Positions 8,402-16,001 of a DNA stretch of 64,000 nucleotides are shown here, in pieces. Position numbers and translations under genes: made by a program. Numbering within the stretch: position 1 is the stretch's first letter; each line of letters starts with the position of its first letter. A model generated the notes under the pieces. That model saw nothing but the letters and a program-made list of their open reading frames with translations. It had not been told where the DNA came from and did no database searches. This DNA comes from Phyllobacterium bourgognense (GTDB lineage: Bacteria; Pseudomonadota; Alphaproteobacteria; Rhizobiales; Rhizobiaceae): NCBI RefSeq assembly GCF_003337575.1, contig NZ_QPJM01000015.1:59475-123474 (forward strand), given 5' to 3'.

Positions 8402-9320
8402 TTATGAAATCGATCTGTCGGTGGCGGTGACGCCGCTCCCGAGACGGGGGGCCTATAGCGGATTGGTTGCCCGCATCGCCGGCGACGCCATCGGCGCTGA
8501 CCAGTTCCTGCCCGTCTGCCCAGAGGCCTGGGAGGCAAGACATGGTCGGGTTCTGCAGCCCGGTCAGTCCCGCGTCAAGGACCGCAGCCGCTTCGACCGC
8601 GTCAACGCCGATCGGTGGTCGTCCCGGCCATCCAGTCCAAGCAACATCCAGCTTTCGTCGAATGCATCGCCGTGCTCGGCGGCAGGCGATCGACCGGTTT
8701 TGCGCGCCGGCCGGCGAACAACGGCGCTATGTGGTCGATGAGGCGCTCGACACGCCAGGACCGGCCACGCGCTGAGGCCGGCGCAGAGGCAAGCCGACGA
8801 CCGTCGCAACCGTCGGCTCAAGACCATGCTGGTGCAGGGCCGATTTGTCTTCCGAAGATCCCCACGCGTTGCGGCGGCGATTGCCAAGAGAGTGAAGCAT
8901 TTTGTGCAGGACGAGCCGGCCGAACCGCACTGACATCTCGACCTGCGCGTAAGGCTGGGCCGGCGGACCGGCCGCGCGCCGCGACGGACATGAAGGATGC
9001 CGTCCGGTGACCGGCAAAGACGTCGAGCAGCTTCCGGCTCAGTCCTCAGGTGTGCTGGGGTCTGAACCGGACGACGACCTGGTCAAAGGCCGCGTGCCGC
9101 GCCGCGTGGCGGCAGGATCGACGCGCGCTTCGCAAGGGCGGGCCGCGTTTGCTGCAGACCGCGATGCGGTCCGCATCCCCCGCAACCCCACCCCCGCTCG
9201 ATCGCATCGCCCTGACCTTGGGCCAGGCCGCTTGCCCGGTTCGTGTCGACCGCACCCGAGGGATAGTGCCGGACAACGGCAGACCCGGGCTTTGCTCAAC
9301 CACGCACAAGGACATCGATC
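8402..9320. other. 919-base spacer, probably decayed coding DNA
   Basis: The sequence is GC-rich and broken into overlapping open frames in several phases, none with a family-like composition, start signal or length that I can defend. It may be the remains of one or two plasmid genes that normally lie between the toprim gene and its downstream neighbour. I report no gene here. Confidence 0.4.
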
Positions 9321-9902
9321 ATGACATTGCTCAACCGCTCCTCCAAGGCCCGCCAAGCCGCACAACGCCCCACCACACTCGAAATGGTCCGCCTTGCATG
9401 CCCCGACGCGCCCCAGGCAAGCCGCATCTGCGAAAGCTTCGGCCTTGCCATCGTCGACAGCGACGGCATCCGCGAGCTTCACCGCAACCAGCTCATCGGC
9501 AGCGCCGAAGCGCTGAAGGAGGGCCTCGCCGAAAGGGCCATGCAGATTCACATGCAGCGCATCGTCGGCTCCTTCGTCGGCTCCGCCTACGGCGCCGGGC
9601 AATTCTACAGCCGGGCGGTCACCGAGGCGCGTGACCTGACCATGAAGCTCTCCAACGACGATCGCAACGAAGATCTCGACGGCCCGGTCGGCTTCGACAG
9701 CCGCGCCCAGCGCAAACGCGAATTCGCCGCCGACATGGGCCTCCAGGCCCACGTGCTGCGCATGGCTGCCGAAGGCGCCGTATCAGCCTATGAGGACATC
9801 ACCGGCGAGGCCTGGAAGCCCTATGAACGCGCTGGCTCGGCGGTAGCGGCTCCATCGATCGACCAGAAGGCCGCGTCGCTGCAGATGTCGGCCTTCGATT
9901 GA
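9321..9902 (+). CDS. conserved plasmid protein of unknown function
   Basis: A 193-residue, Ala-rich, mostly helical and soluble protein with no signal peptide or membrane segment. It contains charged stretches such as SRAVTEARDLTMKLSNDD and FDSRAQRKREFAADMG. I recall proteins of this kind on rhizobial and agrobacterial plasmids beside ArdC and DUF736 genes, but no function is known to me. The start at 9321 is an ATG preceded by an AAGGA-like site; the frame agrees with the strong GC bias in third positions. A clear intrinsic hairpin follows at 9940-9962. Confidence 0.65.
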   Translation: MTLLNRSSKARQAAQRPTTLEMVRLACPDAPQASRICESFGLAIVDSDGIRELHRNQLIGSAEALKEGLAERAMQIHMQRIVGSFVGSAYGAGQFYSRAVTEARDLTMKLSNDDRNEDLDGPVGFDSRAQRKREFAADMGLQAHVLRMAAEGAVSAYEDITGEAWKPYERAGSAVAAPSIDQKAASLQMSAFD

Positions 9903-9939
9903 ACCGAAGGGGCGAAACCCCCTTCCTTCGTCCTGGTGA

Positions 9940-9962
9940 AGCCGGCGCGTTACGCGCCGGCT
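9940..9962 (+). terminator. intrinsic terminator-like hairpin
   Basis: Perfect 10-base arms AGCCGGCGCG (9940-9949) and CGCGCCGGCT (9953-9962) with loop TTA, followed by the T-rich CTTCTTGTCTT. It lies 38 bases after the stop of the 193-residue protein. Confidence 0.65.
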
Positions 9963-10050
9963 CTTCTTGTCTTGAAGGCCATGCGCCGATCACGGTTCGT
10001 CCCGGTGAGCGGTCTAGCGTCGCCGGAGATGGACGGTCGCAACGGCCAAG

Positions 10051-10073
10051 CCGTCCTCCACTTCGTTTCGGCC
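10051..10073 (+). repeat. 23-base direct repeat, copy 1
   Basis: A 23-base segment (core CGTCCTCCACTTCGTTTCGG) is repeated identically at 11734-11756. Copy 1 lies 123 bases before the ArdC gene; copy 2 lies 92 bases before the DUF736 gene. Its place upstream of two establishment genes suggests a shared leader or regulatory element. Confidence 0.6.
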
Positions 10074-10195
10074 CGTCCGCCAAGGTTCCAACATTCAATT
10101 CTGTCTTTCAGCGGGTGCGCCGCCTCCGGCCGCCGCTTCAACGACCGCCGTGACGATTCGCGATCGGCGCGGTTTGCAAGAGTGAGGACAGAACG

Positions 10196-11125
10196 ATGAA
10201 GAAGGAAAAAAGAACCAGCGAGCAGCGCGTGGACGTCTATACGCGCATCACCGATAAGATGATTGCAGCATTGGACCAGGGCGTGCGGCCGTGGGTGCAG
10301 CCCTGGAACAACAGACATCTCGCCGGCCGCGTGTCCCGGCCATTACGCCACAATGGCGAGCCGTATTCGGGCATCAATGTGCTGCTTCTTTGGTCTGAAG
10401 CGATGGCACGCGGCTATGCCTCGTCGACGTGGATGACGTTTCGTCAGGCGCAGGAACTCGGAGCCTGCGTCAGAAAGGGCGAGACAAGCTCGATGGTCGT
10501 CTATGCAAACCGCATCAGCAAAACCGAGACCGATGCGGCGGGAAATGAGATCGAGCGCGATATCCCTTTTTTGAAAGCTTACAGCGTTTTCAACGTTGAA
10601 CAGATCGACGGTCTCGGTGACCGATACGCGGACGTGCCTGACAGCGGAATTGCGCAACGGATCGACAGGATCGAACATGCGGATGTCTTCTTTGCGCAGA
10701 CCGGTGCAATTGTCCGCCACGGCGGCGACAAGGCTTTTTATGCGCCGGGCCCGGATATTATCCAGATGCCGCCGATTGAGACCTTCCGAGACATCGAGAG
10801 CTATTATGCAACGCTGGCGCATGAAAGCGTGCATTGGGCCGGAGCGAGCCACCGGCTGAACCGCGATCTGTCTAGATATGCAAAGGATCGCACGGAGCGC
10901 GCCCGCGAAGAACTGATTGCCGAATTGGGCGCGGCGTTCCTCGCCGCCGATCTCGGCATCGTGCCGGAACTGGAGCCGCGCCCCGACCATGCAAGCTATC
11001 TCGCGTCGTGGCTCTCGGTGCTGAAGAATGACAAGCGCTTCATCGTCCAGGCCGCGGCTCAGGCACAGCGATCTGTCGCTTTTCTTCATGATCCCCGGAC
11101 CGTGCCACGACGGGATGCGGCCTAG
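10196..11125 (+). CDS. ardC: ArdC-family antirestriction protein
   Basis: A 309-residue protein with the two-part layout of ArdC. An N-terminal ssDNA-binding domain (about 8-130: RVDVYTRITDKMIAALDQG, GINVLLLW, TFRQAQELGACVRKGE) is followed by a zincin-like metallopeptidase domain with HESVH at residues 209-213 (LAHESVHWAGASHRLNR) and a downstream glutamate region EELIAELGAAFLA. In conjugative plasmids ArdC protects incoming single-stranded DNA from host restriction. The last residues after KRFIVQAAAQAQ look slightly divergent from the usual ending. A GAGGA-like site precedes ATG 10196. It belongs with the toprim and DUF736 genes as early-establishment functions. Confidence 0.9.
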   Translation: MKKEKRTSEQRVDVYTRITDKMIAALDQGVRPWVQPWNNRHLAGRVSRPLRHNGEPYSGINVLLLWSEAMARGYASSTWMTFRQAQELGACVRKGETSSMVVYANRISKTETDAAGNEIERDIPFLKAYSVFNVEQIDGLGDRYADVPDSGIAQRIDRIEHADVFFAQTGAIVRHGGDKAFYAPGPDIIQMPPIETFRDIESYYATLAHESVHWAGASHRLNRDLSRYAKDRTERAREELIAELGAAFLAADLGIVPELEPRPDHASYLASWLSVLKNDKRFIVQAAAQAQRSVAFLHDPRTVPRRDAA

Positions 11126-11847
11126 CGATCGTTTCAACACCGTGTGCCGACTTCGGCGGAAATCGTCGCGTGCCCCTTGGGGCCGCGGGGCGGCGCGGTC
11201 TCCCTCCGCTTGCAAGCCGCTTCGCGGTCCTTGACCCCTACTTTGCCAAGGAGTTGGCGCCGGGCTGGATTTTCCCTGCTGGATCATTCTCGACGAGTAT
11301 AATCGGGTTTCAACTGGACAAGGCATTCGACTTTGAGACGACCACGCCGATAGGCAGCTTCAGCCCTGCCTTTCTCAAGGCCATCGCCAGCACTGTCAAA
11401 CAGGCGGCTGCGGCCCGAAAACTCGCAGGCGTCGCGCTTTCGTGACGTCGATCGGCTTGCTTCAAGGGGTAGGGGATCGATGGACGGTATTGTCGTTGGC
11501 GGAGTAATGCCGCTGCCCGCCATTTCCTATCCATTCAATGTCGGCATGGCACGTCCCCTGCGGTCTCGATGGGGCATGTCTGACCGAAGGCCGCCTCACG
11601 CTGTTCAGCTCGATCGGCATCCGCAACGGCCGGCTCGTTTTCTTCCCCTGGCCACAACCACCCCACATGACAGGTCATGCGGGGCCCCGGTTCGCGTCCA
11701 TTCCTCGCGAAACAAGAAAGCCTCGGCCCGTGGCCGTCCTCCACTTCGTTTCGGCCTTTTCAGGTGCGGGCCGATCGCCCCCGGTCTGATCGACAGCCAT
11801 CGAGGCCGCGATGGGCGCGGCCCGAGCAACTGAAAAGGATCAAGACA
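11126..11847. other. 722-base spacer with no defendable gene
   Basis: Open frames exist (for example a forward frame ending at 11445 with a regular Ala-rich tail), but none has a start signal or family resemblance. The right part contains copy 2 of the 23-base repeat (11734-11756). The spacer may hold remnants of lost plasmid genes and the leader of the DUF736 gene. Confidence 0.4.
11734..11756 (+). repeat. 23-base direct repeat, copy 2
   Basis: Identical to 10051-10073. It lies upstream of the DUF736 gene in the same orientation as copy 1 relative to the ArdC gene. Confidence 0.6.
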
Positions 11848-12159
11848 ATGGCAACCATCGGCTCTTTCACCGCTTCGGAAAACGGCTTTTCCGGCACCAT
11901 TAAGACCCTCAACCTCAACGTCAAGGCAAAGATCGTCCGGGTCGAACGCACCTCCGAAGACGCTCCCGACTTCCGGGTCCTGGCCGGCAATGTCGAGTTC
12001 GGCGCAGGCTGGCAGAAACAGGCCCGGGAAACCGAGCGTGACTACATCTCGGTCAAGCTCGACGACCCGAGCTTTCCTGCCCCGATCTACGCGACGCTCA
12101 CTGAAGTCCAGGGCCAGGAAGGTCTGCAACTCATCTGGTCGCGCAACACCCGCCGCTGA
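11848..12159 (+). CDS. DUF736 family protein
   Basis: A 103-residue protein that matches the DUF736 family: it opens [20 protein letters not shown], has the central [19 protein letters not shown] and ends in [20 protein letters not shown]736 proteins are small, soluble and almost always found on rhizobial and sphingomonad plasmids and integrative elements; the function is unknown. The ATG at 11848 follows AAAAGGATC. A strong intrinsic terminator follows nine bases after the stop. Confidence 0.92.
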   Translation: MATIGSFTASENGFSGTIKTLNLNVKAKIVRVERTSEDAPDFRVLAGNVEFGAGWQKQARETERDYISVKLDDPSFPAPIYATLTEVQGQEGLQLIWSRNTRR

Positions 12160-12167
12160 ATAACAAC

Positions 12168-12196
12168 AAAGCCCCGCTCGATCCGAGCGGGGCTTT
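12168..12196. terminator. strong intrinsic terminator after the DUF736 gene
   Basis: Perfect 13-base arms AAAGCCCCGCTCG (12168-12180) and CGAGCGGGGCTTT (12184-12196) with loop ATC. A- and T-rich ends allow function in both directions, toward the DUF736 gene and toward the HU remnant on the other strand. Confidence 0.85.
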
Positions 12197-12197
12197 C

Positions 12198-12364
12198 ATC
12201 CTTCAGCGCCTTGGCTGGTGTGAACGCCAGCTTTCTGGCAGCGGCGACCTTGATGGTCGCCCGTGTCGCCGGATTGCGCGCCTCCCGCTTGGGCATGTCC
12301 TTCACCTTGAACTTTCCGAAGCCGGAAGGCTCGTTTCATTGCCGGCAATCGCTGCCTCGGTGAT
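12198..12364 (-). pseudogene. HU DNA-binding protein remnant, 5' truncated and frameshifted
   Basis: On the reverse strand, 12364 to about 12323 reads ITEAAIAGNETSLP. After a one-base loss the frame continues as GFGKFKVKDMPKREARNP and ends TIKVAAARKLAFTPAKALKD. This is the C-terminal two thirds of an HU/IHF-like protein (normal text LPGFGKF). The first part of the gene, with the dimerisation helices, is missing, and the normal stop after the final lysine-rich segment is gone: the frame runs on into the terminator. It lies between the DUF736 terminator and the end of the DUF1173 gene. Confidence 0.8.
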
Positions 12365-12378
12365 GGGCCGCGATCACG

Positions 12379-13581
12379 CTACCCGATAGGAAAGGGAGGC
12401 ATCTCACCTTCGGCCACACGCCATATCCAGGGTTCGACATCGGCCCGCGCCGCGATCATATCCGCCAGCGCGGCCTCGAATTCTTCGTCGGCATCCGGCG
12501 GCACGATATAGAGCGCTGCCGGCGCCGGCCGACCATGGGGAAGGGTGGCCGCTGCAATTGGCTGGGTGCAGGACAAGTTGAACCGCAAGCCCTTGACGCT
12601 TTTCAGACTGAGCCGTGACAAGCGTTCGACCAGTCGTTGCTCGTAGACATTCTCGATCGGGAGCCATTGTTCACTTGTCGACATCAGGGCGATCTCGTCG
12701 ATGCTGGCAAGACCTGACTGCGTCATGCCGAACGTCGCGATGACGACGAGATGGAACGTGTCATTCGCCTGCCAAAGTTCCAGCTCCGCAACATAGCGTG
12801 ACTGCAGCCGGCGCCAGGCGGTCTCCTCAATCGTCAACGGAAAGCCCGGCATATGCTTGACGACGATCTTCTGGCCACTGCGGGCTGACGCAAACTCCTT
12901 CACCTCGCCTATCAGCAACATGAGTTTCGTCGGCCCAGCCGCCGGCGCGCGAATACCTGCAAGGGCAAGAGCCCTTCTTTTTTCGATAGCCGCCTTGTCA
13001 TCCAGTCGAAAGTTCTCCGGGACGAACAAGCGTTCCTTCAGCGCCCCACCTTTGACAGTCATCGTCGCTGCCGCGTCGATGAGATGGCTTCGAACTTGAA
13101 ACCAGTGGCGCTTGCCGGCCCAATGCGCTGTCCACTCGGTCAAGCCTCCCTGATGCCAGAGATAATGCAGCAGCGCGCGTAGCGACAGCTTCCTGATCTC
13201 ATTCTTGACCGGCCCTTCATTTTGCGCTGCGCCACCCGTGCTCTTCAGCGCGCCACGCTTCGACAGGGAGAAATCCAGTTTGAGCGCCGCCATGCCGTTT
13301 TCCGGATCAAGCTGGATGGCTCCGCCGATCAGTGGGCCAAGGCCTGAGAGCTCATAGGGCGCTTCATAGGATTGGCACTGCGGGTCGTGGTCAGAGCCCG
13401 ATAGAGGCATACGCTTGACGAAAAACTGCTCGCCTATGCGCGCGATATACATCGCCGCACCGTTTTTGCAGCAAAGGCAGAGCGGTCTTTGCCGGGCCCG
13501 ATATGCTTCGGCAAGGATGGCACCAAAGGCGGCATCCTCCTCTGCCACGATGGCCAAGCCTATTCGATAGCGTCTGCTCAC
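12379..13581 (-). CDS. DUF1173 family protein
   Basis: A 400-residue protein resembling DUF1173, a family found on plasmids and integrative elements of alphaproteobacteria. Near the N-terminus it has a CLCC cysteine motif (residues 35-38) within RPLCLCCKNGAAMYIARIGEQFF and a HDPQC (65-69), which together could bind zinc. The middle is a helical region (LRALLHYLWHQGGLTEWTAHW), and the C-terminal half is mixed alpha/beta. No membrane segment or signal peptide. Function is unknown. It is transcribed leftward, away from its neighbour at 13853, and ends next to the HU remnant. Confidence 0.8.
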   Translation of the reverse strand: MSRRYRIGLAIVAEEDAAFGAILAEAYRARQRPLCLCCKNGAAMYIARIGEQFFVKRMPLSGSDHDPQCQSYEAPYELSGLGPLIGGAIQLDPENGMAALKLDFSLSKRGALKSTGGAAQNEGPVKNEIRKLSLRALLHYLWHQGGLTEWTAHWAGKRHWFQVRSHLIDAAATMTVKGGALKERLFVPENFRLDDKAAIEKRRALALAGIRAPAAGPTKLMLLIGEVKEFASARSGQKIVVKHMPGFPLTIEETAWRRLQSRYVAELELWQANDTFHLVVIATFGMTQSGLASIDEIALMSTSEQWLPIENVYEQRLVERLSRLSLKSVKGLRFNLSCTQPIAAATLPHGRPAPAALYIVPPDADEEFEAALADMIAARADVEPWIWRVAEGEMPPFPIG

Positions 13582-13852
13582 GGTGCCTGCGCCTCCAACC
13601 GATCTTTCGCCTGCCGCGCCGTCCGGGAGGGTGCCGCACGAGAGAATATCCCTGTGTCCTGAGATCTGCGAGTGTGGCGCAAGGTCAATGCCGCCTCAAG
13701 GTCGCGCGGCCCCTCCAATTTTGCCTGCGCTTCGCTCCGACAAAATCGGCTTCTCCGCGCGCTGGCTCCGCCGGTCGCTGGCGCGAACCTTGATCCGTCA
13801 TTCTCCTTGCGCCACGTCGGTTCCATCTTTCACAAACGTCAAGGAGACGAAG

Positions 13853-13957
13853 ATGACGATCGAACACCACATCGAAGAACTGCGGCAGATCGTGGCGGAA
13901 CTGGCCGCCGCGATCGCGGAACTCGACACCTTGCTCGAGAACATGGCCCCTGACTAG
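13853..13957 (+). CDS. small helical protein, 34 residues
   Basis: A 34-codon frame with a strong site AAGGAG 7 bases before ATG 13853. It encodes one amphipathic helix (IEELRQIVAELAAAIAELDT) with regular heptads, so it may be a coiled coil. Similar tiny proteins beginning MTIE(R/H)HIEELR are, as I recall, common on rhizobial plasmids; no function is known. It is convergent with the RHH gene on the other side of a hairpin. Confidence 0.6.
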   Translation: MTIEHHIEELRQIVAELAAAIAELDTLLENMAPD

Positions 13958-13988
13958 GCTCCAGATTTCCGCCGTGGGTGCGATCCCA

Positions 13989-14007
13989 GCGCCGGATCGA
14001 CCGGCGC
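13989..14007. terminator. possible bidirectional hairpin between convergent genes
   Basis: Arms GCGCCGG (13989-13995) and CCGGCGC (14001-14007) with loop ATCGA lie between the ends of the 34-residue gene and the leftward RHH gene. There is no good T-run, so termination is uncertain. Confidence 0.35.
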
Positions 14008-14025
14008 CGGTATAATCGGGCGCCC

Positions 14026-14406
14026 TCAATACCCATTCTCCGTCAGGTAATAGTCGAGCGCTGCCTTCACCACAGCGGTCATTTTGAGATCATTCTCTGC
14101 AGCGGCCCGCTGCAACCGCGCCTTCAATTCGTAATCGAGAGCAATGTTGATGAAAAATTTGACATTGCGCTGCTTGGAGCGTTTTAGATTTTTGAGGCTG
14201 TAGCGCGCATCCTCCTGCGCGATGGCGCGCGCCTCAGCCGTTTCACGACGTTGCGTCTCAGTCGGGTTCGGCAACATCTGTGCGGCGACTTTGTCTGCCG
14301 CTGGAGGCGTGACGGACGCGACCGCGCTGGACGCAACCCCCGTTTGCCGCTCCGCCTTACGGGGCGCGATCGACAGGTCCGATAGTTCAAGCCCTGCCTT
14401 TCTCAT
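14026..14406 (-). CDS. ribbon-helix-helix-type protein, VirC2-like partner of ParA
   Basis: A 126-residue basic protein. The first 55 residues look disordered (Ala/Pro/Thr-rich); the C-terminal part (about 78-126, NVKFFINIALDYELKARLQRAAAENDLKMTAVVKAALDYYL) has the beta-strand then two helices expected of a ribbon-helix-helix DNA-binding fold. Its ATG overlaps the ParA stop by four bases (ATGA), so the two are translationally coupled. Position next to a MOBP relaxase locus and pairing with a ParA ATPase recall VirC1/VirC2, which in Ti plasmids bind 'overdrive' DNA and help the relaxosome reach the secretion channel. Sequence identity to VirC2 itself cannot be judged here. Confidence 0.65.
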   Translation of the reverse strand: MRKAGLELSDLSIAPRKAERQTGVASSAVASVTPPAADKVAAQMLPNPTETQRRETAEARAIAQEDARYSLKNLKRSKQRNVKFFINIALDYELKARLQRAAAENDLKMTAVVKAALDYYLTENGY

Positions 14407-15113
14407 GCTGCTCCCTCTACGCGCCCGGAGCTCCTATGTTGCTCGATTTCGTCGACCAGCGCATGGACCTCAATTCTTGCCTTTCGCACCGGATCTGTCA
14501 GTTCCTGCATTTGCAACGTGCCAAGCCCGTTTTGAATCTCCCGATAGACATTCCGCTCGAAAAGCTCGGTAGTGAGCAGTCGCGTTCGATAGTCGCCCTC
14601 GACCATGCCCGCAACAAAGGGTCGGATATAGCGATAGGCTTCCAGATTGCGCGCCGGCACGGAAATACGTGTCCGGACGTTGATATGATCAATGAAGAGA
14701 CCGAACCGGTCGTTGATCTCGTTCACGGCCGCGACCGCCTGGCCCGCGGCTTCCAGTTCCTTGATTGCCGGCTGGATCGGAGAGATCACCAGTTCAACGG
14801 AGCGGATAATGGTGGTTTGAAGCGAACTGTCGACCCCGGGGGCGTCGATGATAACGAGATCGAATCCGCGCCCGAGATTGTCAATTGCCTGTTCAATGGA
14901 TCTTTGCGTCGACGCGACAGTGACTTCGATATTGTCAGGCACATTGTTCTTCTCGGCACAGAGACGCCACCAGCCTGACAGGTTCTGCCGGTTGTCCGCG
15001 TCGATCAAAAGAACGCGCTCCCCACGAAGGGCATACTCACCGCCAAGCAACGTCACCAGCGTCGTTTTTCCAGCACCGCCTTTATTGCTTACTGCCGCGT
15101 AGGTTCGGGTCAT
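14403..15113 (-). CDS. ParA-family ATPase, VirC1-like
   Basis: A 236-residue ParA/MinD-type ATPase. The deviant Walker A motif KGGAGKTT is at residues 11-18, LIDADNRQNLSGWW is the A' motif, and VIIDAPGVDSS is Walker B. The short size without an N-terminal HTH fits type Ib ParA or VirC1. The ATG at 15113 was chosen because it begins four residues before the first beta strand (MTRTYAAVSNKGG); the upstream open stretch looks non-coding. It is transcribed away from mobC and the relaxase, with the candidate oriT between them, as virC is from virD. Likely role: positioning the relaxosome or plasmid at the cell pole, rather than general partition. Confidence 0.8.
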   Translation of the reverse strand: MTRTYAAVSNKGGAGKTTLVTLLGGEYALRGERVLLIDADNRQNLSGWWRLCAEKNNVPDNIEVTVASTQRSIEQAIDNLGRGFDLVIIDAPGVDSSLQTTIIRSVELVISPIQPAIKELEAAGQAVAAVNEINDRFGLFIDHINVRTRISVPARNLEAYRYIRPFVAGMVEGDYRTRLLTTELFERNVYREIQNGLGTLQMQELTDPVRKARIEVHALVDEIEQHRSSGRVEGAA

Positions 15114-15245
15114 GCGATGGTTTCCGCGTCCTGCTTCGAGATGGACATTGTGCTTCGAACCTAGCCGCCGATGCAAGCAAAAAATGAACACAAAATGTTC
15201 ATTCAAATTCATTGCGGTCTGAAGGCATGGATCTCGAGACTAGAG

Positions 15246-15263
15246 TGTGGAATATATTCCACA
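15246..15263. promoter_or_regulatory. 18-base perfect palindrome upstream of the ParA gene
   Basis: TGTGGAATATATTCCACA is a perfect dyad 133 bases upstream of the ParA start, in the A/T-rich divergent spacer between parA-like and mobC genes. It has the look of an operator for a dimeric regulator (the RHH protein is one candidate), or of a secondary oriT element. Confidence 0.55.
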
Positions 15264-15487
15264 TCCCACAAATCCATCCTGTTTCTAAATTTTACGAATG
15301 TAGCGATTGGTCGTAGGGACACACTCAACATTGATACAAAGCAATTGCTTGTCACGCGTGTTGTGTTATCTGATGTCGCGGGTGAACGGAGTGCGCCCAG
15401 TATCGCGCGCCTTTGATGGCAGTGCATTGAGGGAGTGTTCGAACCCTTTTCATATCATGCGATGAAAGTTTGCCGGTTGAAAAATGT

Positions 15488-15544
15488 TACCGAATCGGTA
15501 CAGATTGGTTTGGCAGGATACGCAAATTTGTGATACAAATTTGC
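15488..15544. other. oriT: candidate origin of transfer (oriT) with border-like nic core
   Basis: Within 57 bases lie three elements. TACCGA/TCGGTA is a short dyad around 15488-15500. The core TGGCAGGATA is at 15511-15520; its complement TATCCTGCCA fits the YATCCTG|Y nick consensus of IncP/VirD2-type (MOBP) relaxases. A perfect 10-base inverted repeat GCAAATTTGT (15522-15531) / ACAAATTTGC (15535-15544) follows next to the core. The core equals the first 10 bases of T-DNA borders. The site lies 59 bases before mobC and two genes from the MOBP relaxase, where an oriT is expected. Predicted nick: between G and C on the complementary strand of the core. Confidence 0.75.
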
Positions 15545-15602
15545 TGACGATCGACGGACAGGCCGTCGATGAGGCCTGCGGCTGGCTTCAAGGGAAGGTT
15601 CG

Positions 15603-16001
15603 ATGCGCGCGTTTACGAGCAATGACCGCAGGCGGGAGCGCAGAGACCAAGTCGTCCATGCGCGTTTCAGCAAGACCGAAATCGAGCGGATCGAGCATGC
15701 TGCCGAGGCTGCCGGGATGACCGTCTCGGGGTTTTTGCGCTCTCTCATCCTGGAGGGTGCAGGGGTGCGTCCGTTCTTGACCGATGCAGACAGGGCGGTG
15801 TTTTCCCTGCTTCTGTCTGACATCAAAGCCGTCGGCGTCAATCTCAATCAACTGGCGCGGGCGCGCAACAGGGGTGAAACGGGCCAGTTGCAAGACGAGA
15901 AAAAGATGATTGATGACGTTCAACGCGTCGTTGCCATCGTGCTGTTTGAACTGCTGACCTTTGCCGAGCGCGGCGCCCGCAGGCGGGTCGGGAGCGTGTG
16001 A
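15603..16001 (+). CDS. mobC: MobC-like relaxosome accessory protein
   Basis: A 132-residue protein. The N-terminal part (about 18-52, VVHARFSKTEIERIEHAAEAAGMTVSGFLRSLIL) fits a ribbon-helix-helix DNA-binding fold. The C-terminal part (GVNLNQLARARNRGETG...VQRVVAIVLFELLTF) carries the NLNQLAR motif typical of MobC/TraJ-type nicking accessory proteins. It should bind the inverted repeat beside nic and load the relaxase. The stop codon overlaps the relaxase start (TGATG), showing translational coupling. It lies directly downstream of the candidate oriT and may repress its own promoter there. Confidence 0.85.
   Translation: MRAFTSNDRRRERRDQVVHARFSKTEIERIEHAAEAAGMTVSGFLRSLILEGAGVRPFLTDADRAVFSLLLSDIKAVGVNLNQLARARNRGETGQLQDEKKMIDDVQRVVAIVLFELLTFAERGARRRVGSV

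Noticed and set aside
8402..9320. Several 100-190-codon frames in the spacer after the toprim gene
   Set aside because: They overlap in all phases with typical high-GC shadow composition; none has a defendable start or family.
15511..15535. A true T-DNA border repeat
   Set aside because: Only the first ten bases and a few later ones match the 25-base border; there is one copy, and it lies at the oriT position next to mobC.
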